This document shows positions 24,868 to 32,900 of a stretch of DNA of 64,000 bases, piece after piece (the stretch's first letter is position 1; the number at the start of each line of letters is the position of its first letter). A program made the position numbers and the translations under genes. Under the pieces are notes generated by a model. The model was not told the DNA's origin, did no database searches, and worked only from the letters and a program-made list of their open reading frames with translations. This DNA comes from an uncultured Chloroflexota bacterium (GTDB lineage: Bacteria; Chloroflexota; Dehalococcoidia; Lucifugimonadales; UBA1127): positions 1 to 64,000 of the forward strand of contig CAJWQJ010000001.1 in assembly GCA_913045315.1 (NCBI GenBank), read 5' to 3'.

Positions 24868-26703
24868 ATGAGCATTACGGCTTTGACACATAATAAATCT
24901 GGAGAAAATATAACCCCACATTCTAAAGAGGATTGGAAAAATTGGGTTAGTGCTACCGCAACCAGAAACTATATGCTACGAAATACCCTATTAGACTGGT
25001 TGAATTTGTATGGTGAAGATAATGGATTCACACCCGATTATTTAATGGCCGGATGGAGACCAGAACTCGCGTTTGCACCATTTATAATGGCAAAAGGACA
25101 AGAATTTGAAAGAATAGTTTTTGAACATTTATCAACAACTACAAAAATCACTACTGTTGAGAATTTACATAAAGGCATTCTGGCTCAAGCAATTGAAACG
25201 CTAGAATTGATGGCAGCTGGAACTGAAATGATTTATCAGGGAACGCTAATGGACGCAGATTCTCAAACATATGGCAGTCCAGACTTTTTAATACGTTCAG
25301 ATTATTTAAAAGAACTCTTTCCAACAATTATAGGCAAAGATGAGGCTTCACGTAATGCCCATGATTTAGGAATGAATCCGTGGCATTATGTGGTAATAGA
25401 TTGCAAATTTTCATCACTTGCTCTATCCCAAGATGGAACACTTCGGTCTCTAGGATCAAAAGCAGCTTACAAAGCACAATTATTTATGTACACAAGAGCC
25501 CTTGGTGTCATGCAAGGATATACACCTGAGAAATCTTATCTTTTAGGAAGAAGTTGGGAACAAGGAAAAGGAAATTCTAAAATCCGTGTTAACAACGCCC
25601 TTAGTAAATTGGGATTCGTACCACAAGATTCTTCATTAAGAGGTGATACTTTAGAAGGATGGGTTATTCGGGCATGTGAATGGATACGCTCTTTACGTTT
25701 TCAAGGTTCTGAATGGTCAGTCTTTCCAAGGCCAACGGTTAATGAATTGTGGCCAAATTTAGGAATATCCAATGATTACCCATGGCAAAATGAAAAAAAA
25801 CAGATAGCCAAGCATTTAGATGATATAACTATGCTTTGGGGAGTTGGTTTTACAGCTAGAGAGTTTGCACATAAAAAAAAGATATTCAGCTGGAAAAATT
25901 CCAATTGCACTCCTGAAACTCTTGGAATCCCAAATGGCAAAAGGGAATCCATACTACAATCCATCCTTGATATTAATCGCATATCAAAATCTCCAATAGT
26001 TCATCCAGAAAAAGTGATGTCTTCAAGAGATGTTTGGTACAAACCAGGTCCAGTCGAATTCTATGTGGATTTTGAAATGATTAATGATCTTGCTGACAAC
26101 TTTGAAGATTTTCCAGACAAAGGAGGTCAGCCACTTATTTTTATGATTGGCTGCGGCCATTTAGATAAAAACAACAAGTGGCAATTTCGTTCATTTGTCG
26201 TATCCGATTTATCTCAAGAATCTGAAAGCGTTGTGATTCAAGAATGGATAGAACACATGGAAACAATTTCCAATCAACATGGAAGCACCCGTGAGCATTC
26301 ATTGGTTTTTAACTGGTCAAAGGCAGAAGAACAAGTCTTAGAAACAAATTTCAATGCTGCAAAATTCAGACATGGATGGGAACACCCTCCAATTATTCGT
26401 TGGTTCGATTTTCTTTCAGAAGTTATAAGAAAAGAACCTGTTGCGATTCGAGGTGCATTCACTTTCGGATTAAAAGAAATAGCAAAAGCTTTTTATTCCC
26501 ATAAATTGATAGAAACCTCTTGGGAAGAAAGCTCCTTAGATGGACTTGGAGCAATGGTTGGTGCAATACTTTCAGCCAAAAATCTTGAGACTAGCAATCA
26601 ACCCCTTATAGAAATGCCTCTGATGAGGGAAATAAGTAATTATAACGAAATCGACTGCAAGGTTATGATGGAAATAGTACAATACCTTCGTAAAGCTCAC
26701 TAA
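24868..26703 (+). CDS. TM0106-type RecB-like nuclease fused to DEDD exonuclease domain
   Basis: The 611-residue protein joins two nuclease folds. The N-terminal PD-(D/E)xK domain shows E79, GTLMDA (D129), GSPDFLIRS, VIDCKFSS (D178, K180) and KAQLFMYTRAL (Q204...Y208), the RecB/Cas4-type motif set. A helical stretch near 317-345 (LDDITMLWGVGFTAREFA) looks like a helix-hairpin-helix. The C-terminal RNase H-like DEDD domain has YVDFEMIND (D401, E403), and its last acidic residue is in YNEIDCKVMMEI (D596). The layout matches the TM0106 family and PF13482-like domains, but no helicase motor is attached. Its substrate is unknown. Confidence 0.8.
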   Translation: MSITALTHNKSGENITPHSKEDWKNWVSATATRNYMLRNTLLDWLNLYGEDNGFTPDYLMAGWRPELAFAPFIMAKGQEFERIVFEHLSTTTKITTVENLHKGILAQAIETLELMAAGTEMIYQGTLMDADSQTYGSPDFLIRSDYLKELFPTIIGKDEASRNAHDLGMNPWHYVVIDCKFSSLALSQDGTLRSLGSKAAYKAQLFMYTRALGVMQGYTPEKSYLLGRSWEQGKGNSKIRVNNALSKLGFVPQDSSLRGDTLEGWVIRACEWIRSLRFQGSEWSVFPRPTVNELWPNLGISNDYPWQNEKKQIAKHLDDITMLWGVGFTAREFAHKKKIFSWKNSNCTPETLGIPNGKRESILQSILDINRISKSPIVHPEKVMSSRDVWYKPGPVEFYVDFEMINDLADNFEDFPDKGGQPLIFMIGCGHLDKNNKWQFRSFVVSDLSQESESVVIQEWIEHMETISNQHGSTREHSLVFNWSKAEEQVLETNFNAAKFRHGWEHPPIIRWFDFLSEVIRKEPVAIRGAFTFGLKEIAKAFYSHKLIETSWEESSLDGLGAMVGAILSAKNLETSNQPLIEMPLMREISNYNEIDCKVMMEIVQYLRKAH

Positions 26704-26756
26704 ACTCCTGTTACTAACACCTTCTAATAAGTTTATGAGAAAGGAAATTTAGTAGG

Positions 26757-27521
26757 ATGAGTTTGAATACAAATGGGTACTTTGAAGACAAATTAATTCA
26801 TCATACAGATACCTATTTTGGAAACGAATTAGAGTTCGAAGTGCCAGTTTTTGTCTATCCATCTCAGTCGGATACGATAATAATTCAAGCACCAGGAGCA
26901 GGCCAAGTTCTTTCTGGAAGGCACAACGCTTACCAAAAATTAGGCCAACATTTATCAGCTAGCAACCTATGTGCTTACGTTTCTCACAATGCTCCGCAAC
27001 CCGATGCCCAATGGAAATTTCCTGATGAACCTTACTCATTTCAAGATACAAGTTGGAACAAACTTGCCGTTGAAAGTTTAGAACATACCATCGATTACAC
27101 AATAAAAAATGCCATTAGTATTTGTAGAACTAATACTCCAAAAATCATATTGGCCGGTTTTTCAGCTGGAGGATCTTCATGCGGAGCAGTAGCATACAAG
27201 TATCCAGAAATTGAAAAAATATTGCTTGTTTCTTCATACGATAGCGTTGGGGATTATTTTTATGAAGGAATTGGCAACTTTACAGGTAGACTTTTCGTAA
27301 CCTATGGATCAAGCGATGGAATTGCTAAATTCTTAGCCTATAGCCTCTCTTTCTTGGCAAATAGTTCAAAAGAAATTTATGTAGAAGAGATACCAAATTG
27401 CGATCATGGATTTAGGGGAGAAGAAAACGGAAAAATCCTGAGTAACGCCTATAAATGGGTCTTAGAAACTAAAAATTCATTTCCTTCTCCTGCCGATGGA
27501 ATATTTCTTTATAACGAATAA
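26757..27521 (+). CDS. Alpha/beta hydrolase, dienelactone hydrolase-like
   Basis: A 254-residue hydrolase. An early strand reads TIIIQAPGAGQVLSG, the nucleophile elbow is AGFSAGGSSCG with Ser near residue 141, an acidic residue lies near GSSDG, and the catalytic His is in CDHGFRGEENG. There is no signal peptide. The substrate is unknown. It is encoded 53 bases after the double nuclease gene and before a second small hydrolase. Confidence 0.8.
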   Translation: MSLNTNGYFEDKLIHHTDTYFGNELEFEVPVFVYPSQSDTIIIQAPGAGQVLSGRHNAYQKLGQHLSASNLCAYVSHNAPQPDAQWKFPDEPYSFQDTSWNKLAVESLEHTIDYTIKNAISICRTNTPKIILAGFSAGGSSCGAVAYKYPEIEKILLVSSYDSVGDYFYEGIGNFTGRLFVTYGSSDGIAKFLAYSLSFLANSSKEIYVEEIPNCDHGFRGEENGKILSNAYKWVLETKNSFPSPADGIFLYNE

Positions 27522-27559
27522 AAAAAATACAATGTAGTCAATGATCGCATACTATGTGT

Positions 27560-27586
27560 TTGACACCATATTTAAAGGTATATACT
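27560..27586 (+). promoter_or_regulatory. Probable sigma-70 promoter for the 66-aa gene
   Basis: TTGACA (27560-27565) and TATACT (27581-27586) with a 15-base spacer, which is short but contains GTATATACT. It stands about 33 bases before the small gene at 27619. Confidence 0.45.
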
Positions 27587-27618
27587 GTTAAGGCGAATCT
27601 TAAAATTGGAGCATGCTT

Positions 27619-27819
27619 ATGCCAACTTATCTTGTTACTCCACCACCATTTAACAAACGAATGGATTTTATGGACGCTCTGGAAAAATCCTCTATCGATT
27701 ATGAACGAACAAAAGAAGAGTATGTTGTATACCTTAGAGATTCCCAGATAGATGAATTTAATATAATCCACCGGAATTTTAATTTACTCGTCGTTGAAGA
27801 TGATCCAATATTAAGCTAG
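27619..27819 (+). CDS. Small conserved-looking protein, 66 aa
   Basis: Unrecognised. The ATG at 27619 is seven bases after GGAG; an ATG two codons earlier is too close to it. The product starts MPTYLVTPPPF and has an amphipathic helix MDFMDALEKSSIDYERTKEEY. It ends with a hydrophobic-acidic strand (NLLVVEDDPILS). Codon use and start signal support it over the antisense frame and a shorter overlapping frame in the same place. It is followed 11 bases later by an alpha/beta hydrolase gene. Confidence 0.65.
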   Translation: MPTYLVTPPPFNKRMDFMDALEKSSIDYERTKEEYVVYLRDSQIDEFNIIHRNFNLLVVEDDPILS

Positions 27820-27830
27820 GAATACGTAAT

Positions 27831-28481
27831 GTGACTATTCAGAGAATTTCAATAGAAAATTATTTCTTTAATGGACTTGGTCCTATTGGAGAAGCTTTAA
27901 CACTAAACACTGATCATGGCTCTATTGATGGCCTTTATATTTCAGATAAGAAAACTGACCTCGCTGTTGTCTGGGCTGGATCATGGACAGGTGAAGAAAG
28001 GATTAGTCCAATTGCAAAAAACACAGCGTCCCTTCTTCTAAAAAATGGAATTGATTCATTAATACTAAAATACAGAAAACCCCGGGAACTTCCTTCCAGT
28101 TCAATCGACACCGAAGCTGGTATAATCTTTTTGGAAAGTCTGGGATATTCCAAAATTGCGTTGGTAGGACATTCATTTAGTGGTGCCGTTGTAATTACAA
28201 CCGGACCCTTAAGAGAAAGCATCGTCACCGTTGTAGCATTAGCTAGTCAAACATACGGGGCGAGGCCGGCTAGGGAACTTTCCCCAAAATCACTTCTTCT
28301 TATCCATGGAACAAAAGATGAGCGTCTTGACGTCTATTGTTCGGAACAGATTTATTCCTGGGCAAAGCAACCGAAGGAGTTATTAATATTAGAGGGATCA
28401 TCCCACAGTCTTAGAGAAGATCTTGAAACTGTTGTAACAAAAATAGAAAATTGGATATCAGCAATGATAAAAACAGCTTAA
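27831..28481 (+). CDS. Alpha/beta hydrolase (dienelactone hydrolase-like)
   Basis: A 216-residue hydrolase starting at GTG. Its nucleophile elbow is VGHSFSGAVV (Ser near residue 113). The acid is in LIHGTKDERLD and the catalytic His in EGSSHSL. The core strand order is standard. Together with the 254-residue hydrolase upstream and the 66-aa gene it may form a small unit. The substrate cannot be assigned. Confidence 0.82.
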   Translation: MTIQRISIENYFFNGLGPIGEALTLNTDHGSIDGLYISDKKTDLAVVWAGSWTGEERISPIAKNTASLLLKNGIDSLILKYRKPRELPSSSIDTEAGIIFLESLGYSKIALVGHSFSGAVVITTGPLRESIVTVVALASQTYGARPARELSPKSLLLIHGTKDERLDVYCSEQIYSWAKQPKELLILEGSSHSLREDLETVVTKIENWISAMIKTA

Positions 28482-28540
28482 TCGTTTATTACTAGATTCG
28501 CTTAAATGCTTAAGCTAAAATATCAGAATGAGGAGAAATA

Positions 28541-29947
28541 ATGCCGGATAATTCCATTTTGAAAAGACGCATATACCCATTAGACCCGAGAGAGCTGAGT
28601 CAAGAGGAATTAGCCGTGGTATTTGCAATGACTTCGAGAAGGCCTGAAGCTTTTGACGAAATTCGCGATTTGGTAAATATTGAAAAGGCGGCTGATTTTA
28701 ATGAAAGATGGGTTCTCGGATACGGACATTCGTCCGTCGCTGAGCACGCTGTATTACATATAGCTTTTGAAAACATTTCCCGTCTTGCTTGCGATACATT
28801 AGAGGACAATCGTTTAGCATCATACACAGAAAAATCCAGTAGATATCAAGTTATTGGAGCTGGATCTTATCATGTACCATCTGAACTTATAGAAAAAAGC
28901 AATGTTCGACGTGAATATATTGAAACCTGTGACAAATTATTTGCAGCATACGAACAACTACTTAACAACCTTCAATTTCATTTGAGCAAAACTACCCCAC
29001 AAGGTCCGAAAGAACGAGATGGTGCATATCGATTACGATTACGACGTGAAGCTACGGATACATGTCGATTTATTTTGCCTGCCTCAACCTTAACCAACGT
29101 TGGTGTAACCATGAATGCCCGTTCAGTAGAGCATGCTGTACGAAAATTACTTTCTTCTGAACTGCTGGAGGAGCAAGCAATTGGCTCTGAGTTTAAAGCA
29201 CAAGCCCAATCAATTACTCCAACTCTTGTAAGATATGCAGATCCAAATGTGTATCTTAAAAAAAGCAGATCCAACATACAAGAAGATGCCGAAAAAAATC
29301 AGGTTGTGAATTCATCGATAAACCGTGCACCTTCTGGTGTTTCAGCAAAATTGGTTAACTTTGACAATGATGCTGAATCTCGGCTTTCAAAAGTATTACT
29401 ATATCGGAATTCAGATATGTCTTACGAACAAATCTCTGAAAAAGTTGACAACTTATCATATGAAAATCAAATTCAGGTGATTACAAATGCTTTGTCTGAA
29501 ATAGGGCCACACGATGCTCCAGTTCGTGAACTGGAGCAGATTGAATACACATTTGAATTGTGTTTAGATTACGGAGCATACAGAGAATTTAAACGCCATC
29601 GAATGCAGTCATATTTACCTCAAAATCTCCACGTAAATGAAGGGTTTGTTATCCCCCCATTGATAGAAGAGGCAAATTTACTAGATGCATATACTCATGC
29701 AATTGAATTATCCGATTCTAACTTTGACTCTCTTTCCAAAATTTCTCCTAGATTAGCAGAATATATTGTTACTCATGGTCATATAAGAAGAGTACTCACA
29801 AAAATTAATCTACGCGAGTGTTACGCCTTATTTAAATTAAGGGTTCAAAGCCAAGCGCACTTCACTATCCATGATGCAATGAATCAAGCTCTAAAGCAGA
29901 TTGAAGAAGTTCACCCATTCTTAATACAATTTATTCAATTGCGATGA
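28541..29947 (+). CDS. thyX: Tandem ThyX-domain protein (flavin-dependent thymidylate synthase-like)
   Basis: The 468-residue protein contains two consecutive ThyX-like domains. The N-terminal half has GYGHSSVAEHAVLHIAFENISR, a signature where RHR is replaced by DNR (DNRLASYTEKSSRY, 89-102), then LPASTLTNVGVTMNARSVEH. The C-terminal half has PVRELEQIEYTFELCLDYGAYREFKRHRMQSYLP, where RHR (352-354) is kept but the distal S-x-R-Y is lost, and a final INLRECYALFKLR. The usual ThyX is about 220-250 residues with one RHR-x7-S motif. The signature is thus divided between halves. It is probably the cell's dTMP source, but activity is not certain. GAGGAG precedes the ATG. Confidence 0.82.
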   Translation: MPDNSILKRRIYPLDPRELSQEELAVVFAMTSRRPEAFDEIRDLVNIEKAADFNERWVLGYGHSSVAEHAVLHIAFENISRLACDTLEDNRLASYTEKSSRYQVIGAGSYHVPSELIEKSNVRREYIETCDKLFAAYEQLLNNLQFHLSKTTPQGPKERDGAYRLRLRREATDTCRFILPASTLTNVGVTMNARSVEHAVRKLLSSELLEEQAIGSEFKAQAQSITPTLVRYADPNVYLKKSRSNIQEDAEKNQVVNSSINRAPSGVSAKLVNFDNDAESRLSKVLLYRNSDMSYEQISEKVDNLSYENQIQVITNALSEIGPHDAPVRELEQIEYTFELCLDYGAYREFKRHRMQSYLPQNLHVNEGFVIPPLIEEANLLDAYTHAIELSDSNFDSLSKISPRLAEYIVTHGHIRRVLTKINLRECYALFKLRVQSQAHFTIHDAMNQALKQIEEVHPFLIQFIQLR

Positions 29948-29971
29948 TGTTTAATCTAAAAGATATATGAC

Positions 29972-30679
29972 ATGCATTTAGGTGAGTTAGCCAAAGCAAC
30001 TTTTGTAAGAAGAATTAATAGATTTGCGGCTTTAGTATGCTTAAAAAATGAATTCATTCTGGTTCATATTCCTAATTCTGCAAGAATGGGCGAACTTCTC
30101 ATTTCAGATACGACCTGTTACCTTAGTCCTGCCCAGTCTAATCAGAGAAAAACAAAATACACTCTTACGCTTGTTGAATACACCCCTCTGAGTTCTACGA
30201 AAAAGCCTTATTTGGTTTGTGTGGATTCCCATATGGCTAACAAGGTGTTTTGGGAAGCTTGGAAAGAAGGAAAAATTGCTGCCTTACAAAAATATCAACA
30301 TGCCAAACGTGAGGTTGCGATAGAAAGAAGCAGAATAGATTTTGCTTTTTTTAATGATTTAGAAACATGCTTTGTAGAAATAAAATCTGTTAATCTTGTA
30401 ACCGACAAGATGGCAATGTTTCCTGACGCTCCAACATCACGAGGAGTACGGCACATAAGGGATCTAATATCTGCTACGTCCAACGGTAATGCCGGAATGA
30501 TTGTTTTTATTGTTTTACGTTCTGATGCCAACGACTTTAAGCCAAACATACGGCAAGATCCCAGTTTTTACCAAGAAATTATAAATGCTCAAAATGCAGG
30601 CATTCGAATCCTCTGCTATTCGTGCACAGTAACAAAAAAGAATTTACGTTTGTCTCAAGAAATTCCTGTTCAAATTTAA
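29972..30679 (+). CDS. sfsA: SfsA family DNA/RNA nuclease-like protein
   Basis: SfsA, once called sugar fermentation stimulation protein, has an N-terminal OB-like DNA-binding part and a nuclease-like C-terminal domain. Visible marks are NSARMGELL near residue 35, YTLTLVEY, RIDFAFFNDLETCFVEIKSVNLV (D, E, K site), FPDAPTSRGVRHIRDL and GMIVFIVLRSDAN. The length of 235 is typical. The role in this organism is unknown. It sits 24 bases behind the tandem thyX-like gene. Confidence 0.92.
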   Translation: MHLGELAKATFVRRINRFAALVCLKNEFILVHIPNSARMGELLISDTTCYLSPAQSNQRKTKYTLTLVEYTPLSSTKKPYLVCVDSHMANKVFWEAWKEGKIAALQKYQHAKREVAIERSRIDFAFFNDLETCFVEIKSVNLVTDKMAMFPDAPTSRGVRHIRDLISATSNGNAGMIVFIVLRSDANDFKPNIRQDPSFYQEIINAQNAGIRILCYSCTVTKKNLRLSQEIPVQI

Positions 30680-30715
30680 TCGCTAAAATAGAATTATACT
30701 AACGAAAGGGTAAAA

Positions 30716-31393
30716 TTGGATTTTTCTCAAAGATTAGAACACATTCATGCTTTATTGAAAAAAACCTGGTCAACTGATGAATGGTGGCCTAATGAAGCAG
30801 GACCATTTGAAACGTGCCTGGGAGCAATTTTAACTCAAAACACGTCGTGGCTTAATGCAGAAAAGGCATTGTGCAGTATGAAAAAAGAAGGATTGGTATC
30901 AATAGAAAAAGTTCGAGAAATTCCAATTAACGAGCTTGCTACTATTATTCGATCCTCAGGATACTACAATGCAAAAGCAAAAAAAATAAAGTCGTTTGTT
31001 GATTACGTGTATGCTAATTACAACGGTATTATTTGTGATCTATTGAAACAGCCCATAACAAAACTCCGAAATGCACTTTTAGAAATCTATGGAATTGGGA
31101 ATGAAACAGCTGATGATATAATCCTTTTTGCATCGAATAAACCCTCATTTGTTGTGGACGCATATACTCTAAGAATTTTCTCTCGAATTGGCATTCTTCA
31201 AAAAAATGTTGACTATTCTACAGCGCAACAATTTTTCCACAAGAATTTGGATAACAACACATTATTATTTCAAGAATATCATGCACTTGTAGTAATTTTA
31301 GCACAGAACAACTGCCATAAATCCCTTCCTGAATGCATAACATGTCCAATTCAAAACGAGTGTGAGTGGGGAAGGAAGGAAGTTATATATTAA
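30716..31393 (+). CDS. HhH-GPD DNA glycosylase with [4Fe-4S] cluster, endonuclease III-like
   Basis: A 225-residue base-excision repair glycosylase. The N-terminal GAILTQNTSW motif contacts DNA. The helix-hairpin-helix YGIGNETADDII has E130 where endonuclease III has its lyase Lys, while the catalytic Asp is D148 in FVVDAYTLRIF. The C-terminal C-x6-C-x2-C-x5-C (C200, C207, C210, C216) binds the iron-sulfur cluster. Loss of the Lys suggests a monofunctional glycosylase such as the MagIII/3-methyladenine type. The start is TTG with AAAGGG upstream. Confidence 0.88.
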   Translation: MDFSQRLEHIHALLKKTWSTDEWWPNEAGPFETCLGAILTQNTSWLNAEKALCSMKKEGLVSIEKVREIPINELATIIRSSGYYNAKAKKIKSFVDYVYANYNGIICDLLKQPITKLRNALLEIYGIGNETADDIILFASNKPSFVVDAYTLRIFSRIGILQKNVDYSTAQQFFHKNLDNNTLLFQEYHALVVILAQNNCHKSLPECITCPIQNECEWGRKEVIY

Positions 31394-31631
31394 TTTTCTT
31401 ATCTAGTTTGAATTTCTGAAGATGATGCCAAAGGTGATTCCAAACAAGTAGCCGTTCATCTTCAACCAAAGCTCGTCCAATACTTCTCTTAGCAAGAATG
31501 ATTGCTTGACCTGCCAATTTTCCCCAACTTCCAGGTATATTATTCAACCACTCTTCTACAACTTCTTGGTTATCTGAAATGACAGTAATAACAACCCCAT
31601 TCAAAAGTTGTAGAAACTTATCTGATGTCAT
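31383..31631 (-). CDS. Small hypothetical protein coupled to CoA-transferase genes, 82 aa
   Basis: Unrecognised. Its ATG directly abuts the stop codon of the upstream CoA-transferase gene (TAAATG), so translation is coupled. The protein is helical and Trp-rich (VEEWLNNIPGSWGKLAG, LLVWNHLWHHLQKF) with no membrane segment. The 3' end overlaps the convergent glycosylase gene by 11 bases. It could be an accessory subunit of the CoA-transferase pair, but no evidence beyond position supports that. Confidence 0.6.
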   Translation of the reverse strand: MTSDKFLQLLNGVVITVISDNQEVVEEWLNNIPGSWGKLAGQAIILAKRSIGRALVEDERLLVWNHLWHHLQKFKLDKKINI

Positions 31632-32900
31632 TTATATAACACCCTCTTCTGAGAGTCTCTTGAAATCAGATTCAGACAAGTTCAAACGACCAACTAATAC
31701 ACTTTTGTTATCTTCTCCAAGAAATGGAGCCCGTCTTCTGATGGACCATTGTCCCTTCTCAAACTTGTAGGGAGCCCCAGGATATCTAAAGGTTGAGTCC
31801 ATTTCAGGGTGGTCAACGGAAACAACAAATCCTCTTGCGTTGAAATGGGGGTCTTCCATAACATCTTCAGGGGTATTTACTATTCCCCATTGAAACCCTC
31901 TGTTCTGAGCTTCACGGAATAATTCAACAGGGTCTTTTTCAGCAGCCATTTTGCTAATTGCATTCATAACCAGATGCAACTGTTCCTGTGTTTTTTCATC
32001 ACCTGCAGCTAGCGATTGTCGACTTGGAGGGGATAGGTAATCCCCAATGTCGTCAAGAACCCCCTCTTCTTCGAGCCAAGCTAAAAGTGAAAACCACTGT
32101 TCTTCTGTCCTGGCAGGAAACCCAACTTGAAGATATCGACCCCCAGGTCCGGGAATTTGAGTTCCTGCTGAAGGGCGAATACCTGCATGTCTTCCTGTCT
32201 GGCGTTGAACGATTCCCCCGTTTACAAGATAATTGTAAGAACTTCCTTCAGTAGTGACATTTAAAGCCGCGTGCATATTTACATCTATAAACTGCCCTTC
32301 GCCCGATTCCAATCGATATAGCAAAGCAGTCATAATTGCTATCATTGCAAAGTGACAAGCTGTTTGGTATCCCTGATTGCCTCCTCCTCGAACAGGAGGG
32401 ATGGAGTGATCGTCATACCCGCAACTCCAAGCAGGTCCTCCAAAAGCCACAGCAGTTAAATCAGTCATTTGATAGCTCGAGTAGGGCATATTTTGCCCGA
32501 AAAAAGAAACTGCTGCAAAGATTATTGAATCGTTTTGGGTCTTTAATTGTTCATATCCTAGACCTAGGGAATCAAGGTATCCCGGGGTGTAACTGTCTAG
32601 CACCACATCGCTTTGTGCAACAAGTTCTTGAACAAGCTTTTGGCCATGATCAGTTTCTATATCGATCGTAACAGATTGTTTATTGGTATTGTAATGCCAC
32701 CAAAATAGACTATTTTCCGTATCATTCACATCCTGATAAAAAGGTTCATATGTTCGGCTTTTATCACCTGATAACGGTTCGATTTTTATGACATTTGCAC
32801 CCATATCAGCCAGAAGCTTCCCACACCAAGCCCCTAATTCGGTTCCAAGTTCTATAACCCGAAGGTTGTTTAGTGCTCCTATATTTTCACTATTAGTCAT
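31632..32900 (-). CDS. Type III CoA-transferase (CaiB/BaiF), catalytic Asp replaced by Asn
   Basis: A 422-residue member of the CaiB/BaiF family, which moves CoA between carboxylic acids. Fold marks are RVIELGTELGAWCGKLLADMGANVIKIEP at the N-terminus and the GEGQFIDVNM segment after the active site. The position that holds the catalytic Asp (in the second subunit, MDHTGGY) is Asn here (N175 in GGGNQGYQTACHF). It overlaps the partner gene by one base (TAATG). A likely reading is a non-catalytic subunit of a heteromeric enzyme, as the two are always adjacent here; the substrate is unknown. Confidence 0.88.
   Translation of the reverse strand: MTNSENIGALNNLRVIELGTELGAWCGKLLADMGANVIKIEPLSGDKSRTYEPFYQDVNDTENSLFWWHYNTNKQSVTIDIETDHGQKLVQELVAQSDVVLDSYTPGYLDSLGLGYEQLKTQNDSIIFAAVSFFGQNMPYSSYQMTDLTAVAFGGPAWSCGYDDHSIPPVRGGGNQGYQTACHFAMIAIMTALLYRLESGEGQFIDVNMHAALNVTTEGSSYNYLVNGGIVQRQTGRHAGIRPSAGTQIPGPGGRYLQVGFPARTEEQWFSLLAWLEEEGVLDDIGDYLSPPSRQSLAAGDEKTQEQLHLVMNAISKMAAEKDPVELFREAQNRGFQWGIVNTPEDVMEDPHFNARGFVVSVDHPEMDSTFRYPGAPYKFEKGQWSIRRRAPFLGEDNKSVLVGRLNLSESDFKRLSEEGVI

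Noticed and set aside
27538-27771. Antisense frame and a second plus-strand frame (27554-27751) over the 66-aa gene
   Set aside because: Neither has start signals; the frame at 27619 has GGAG at good spacing and joins smoothly to the next gene.
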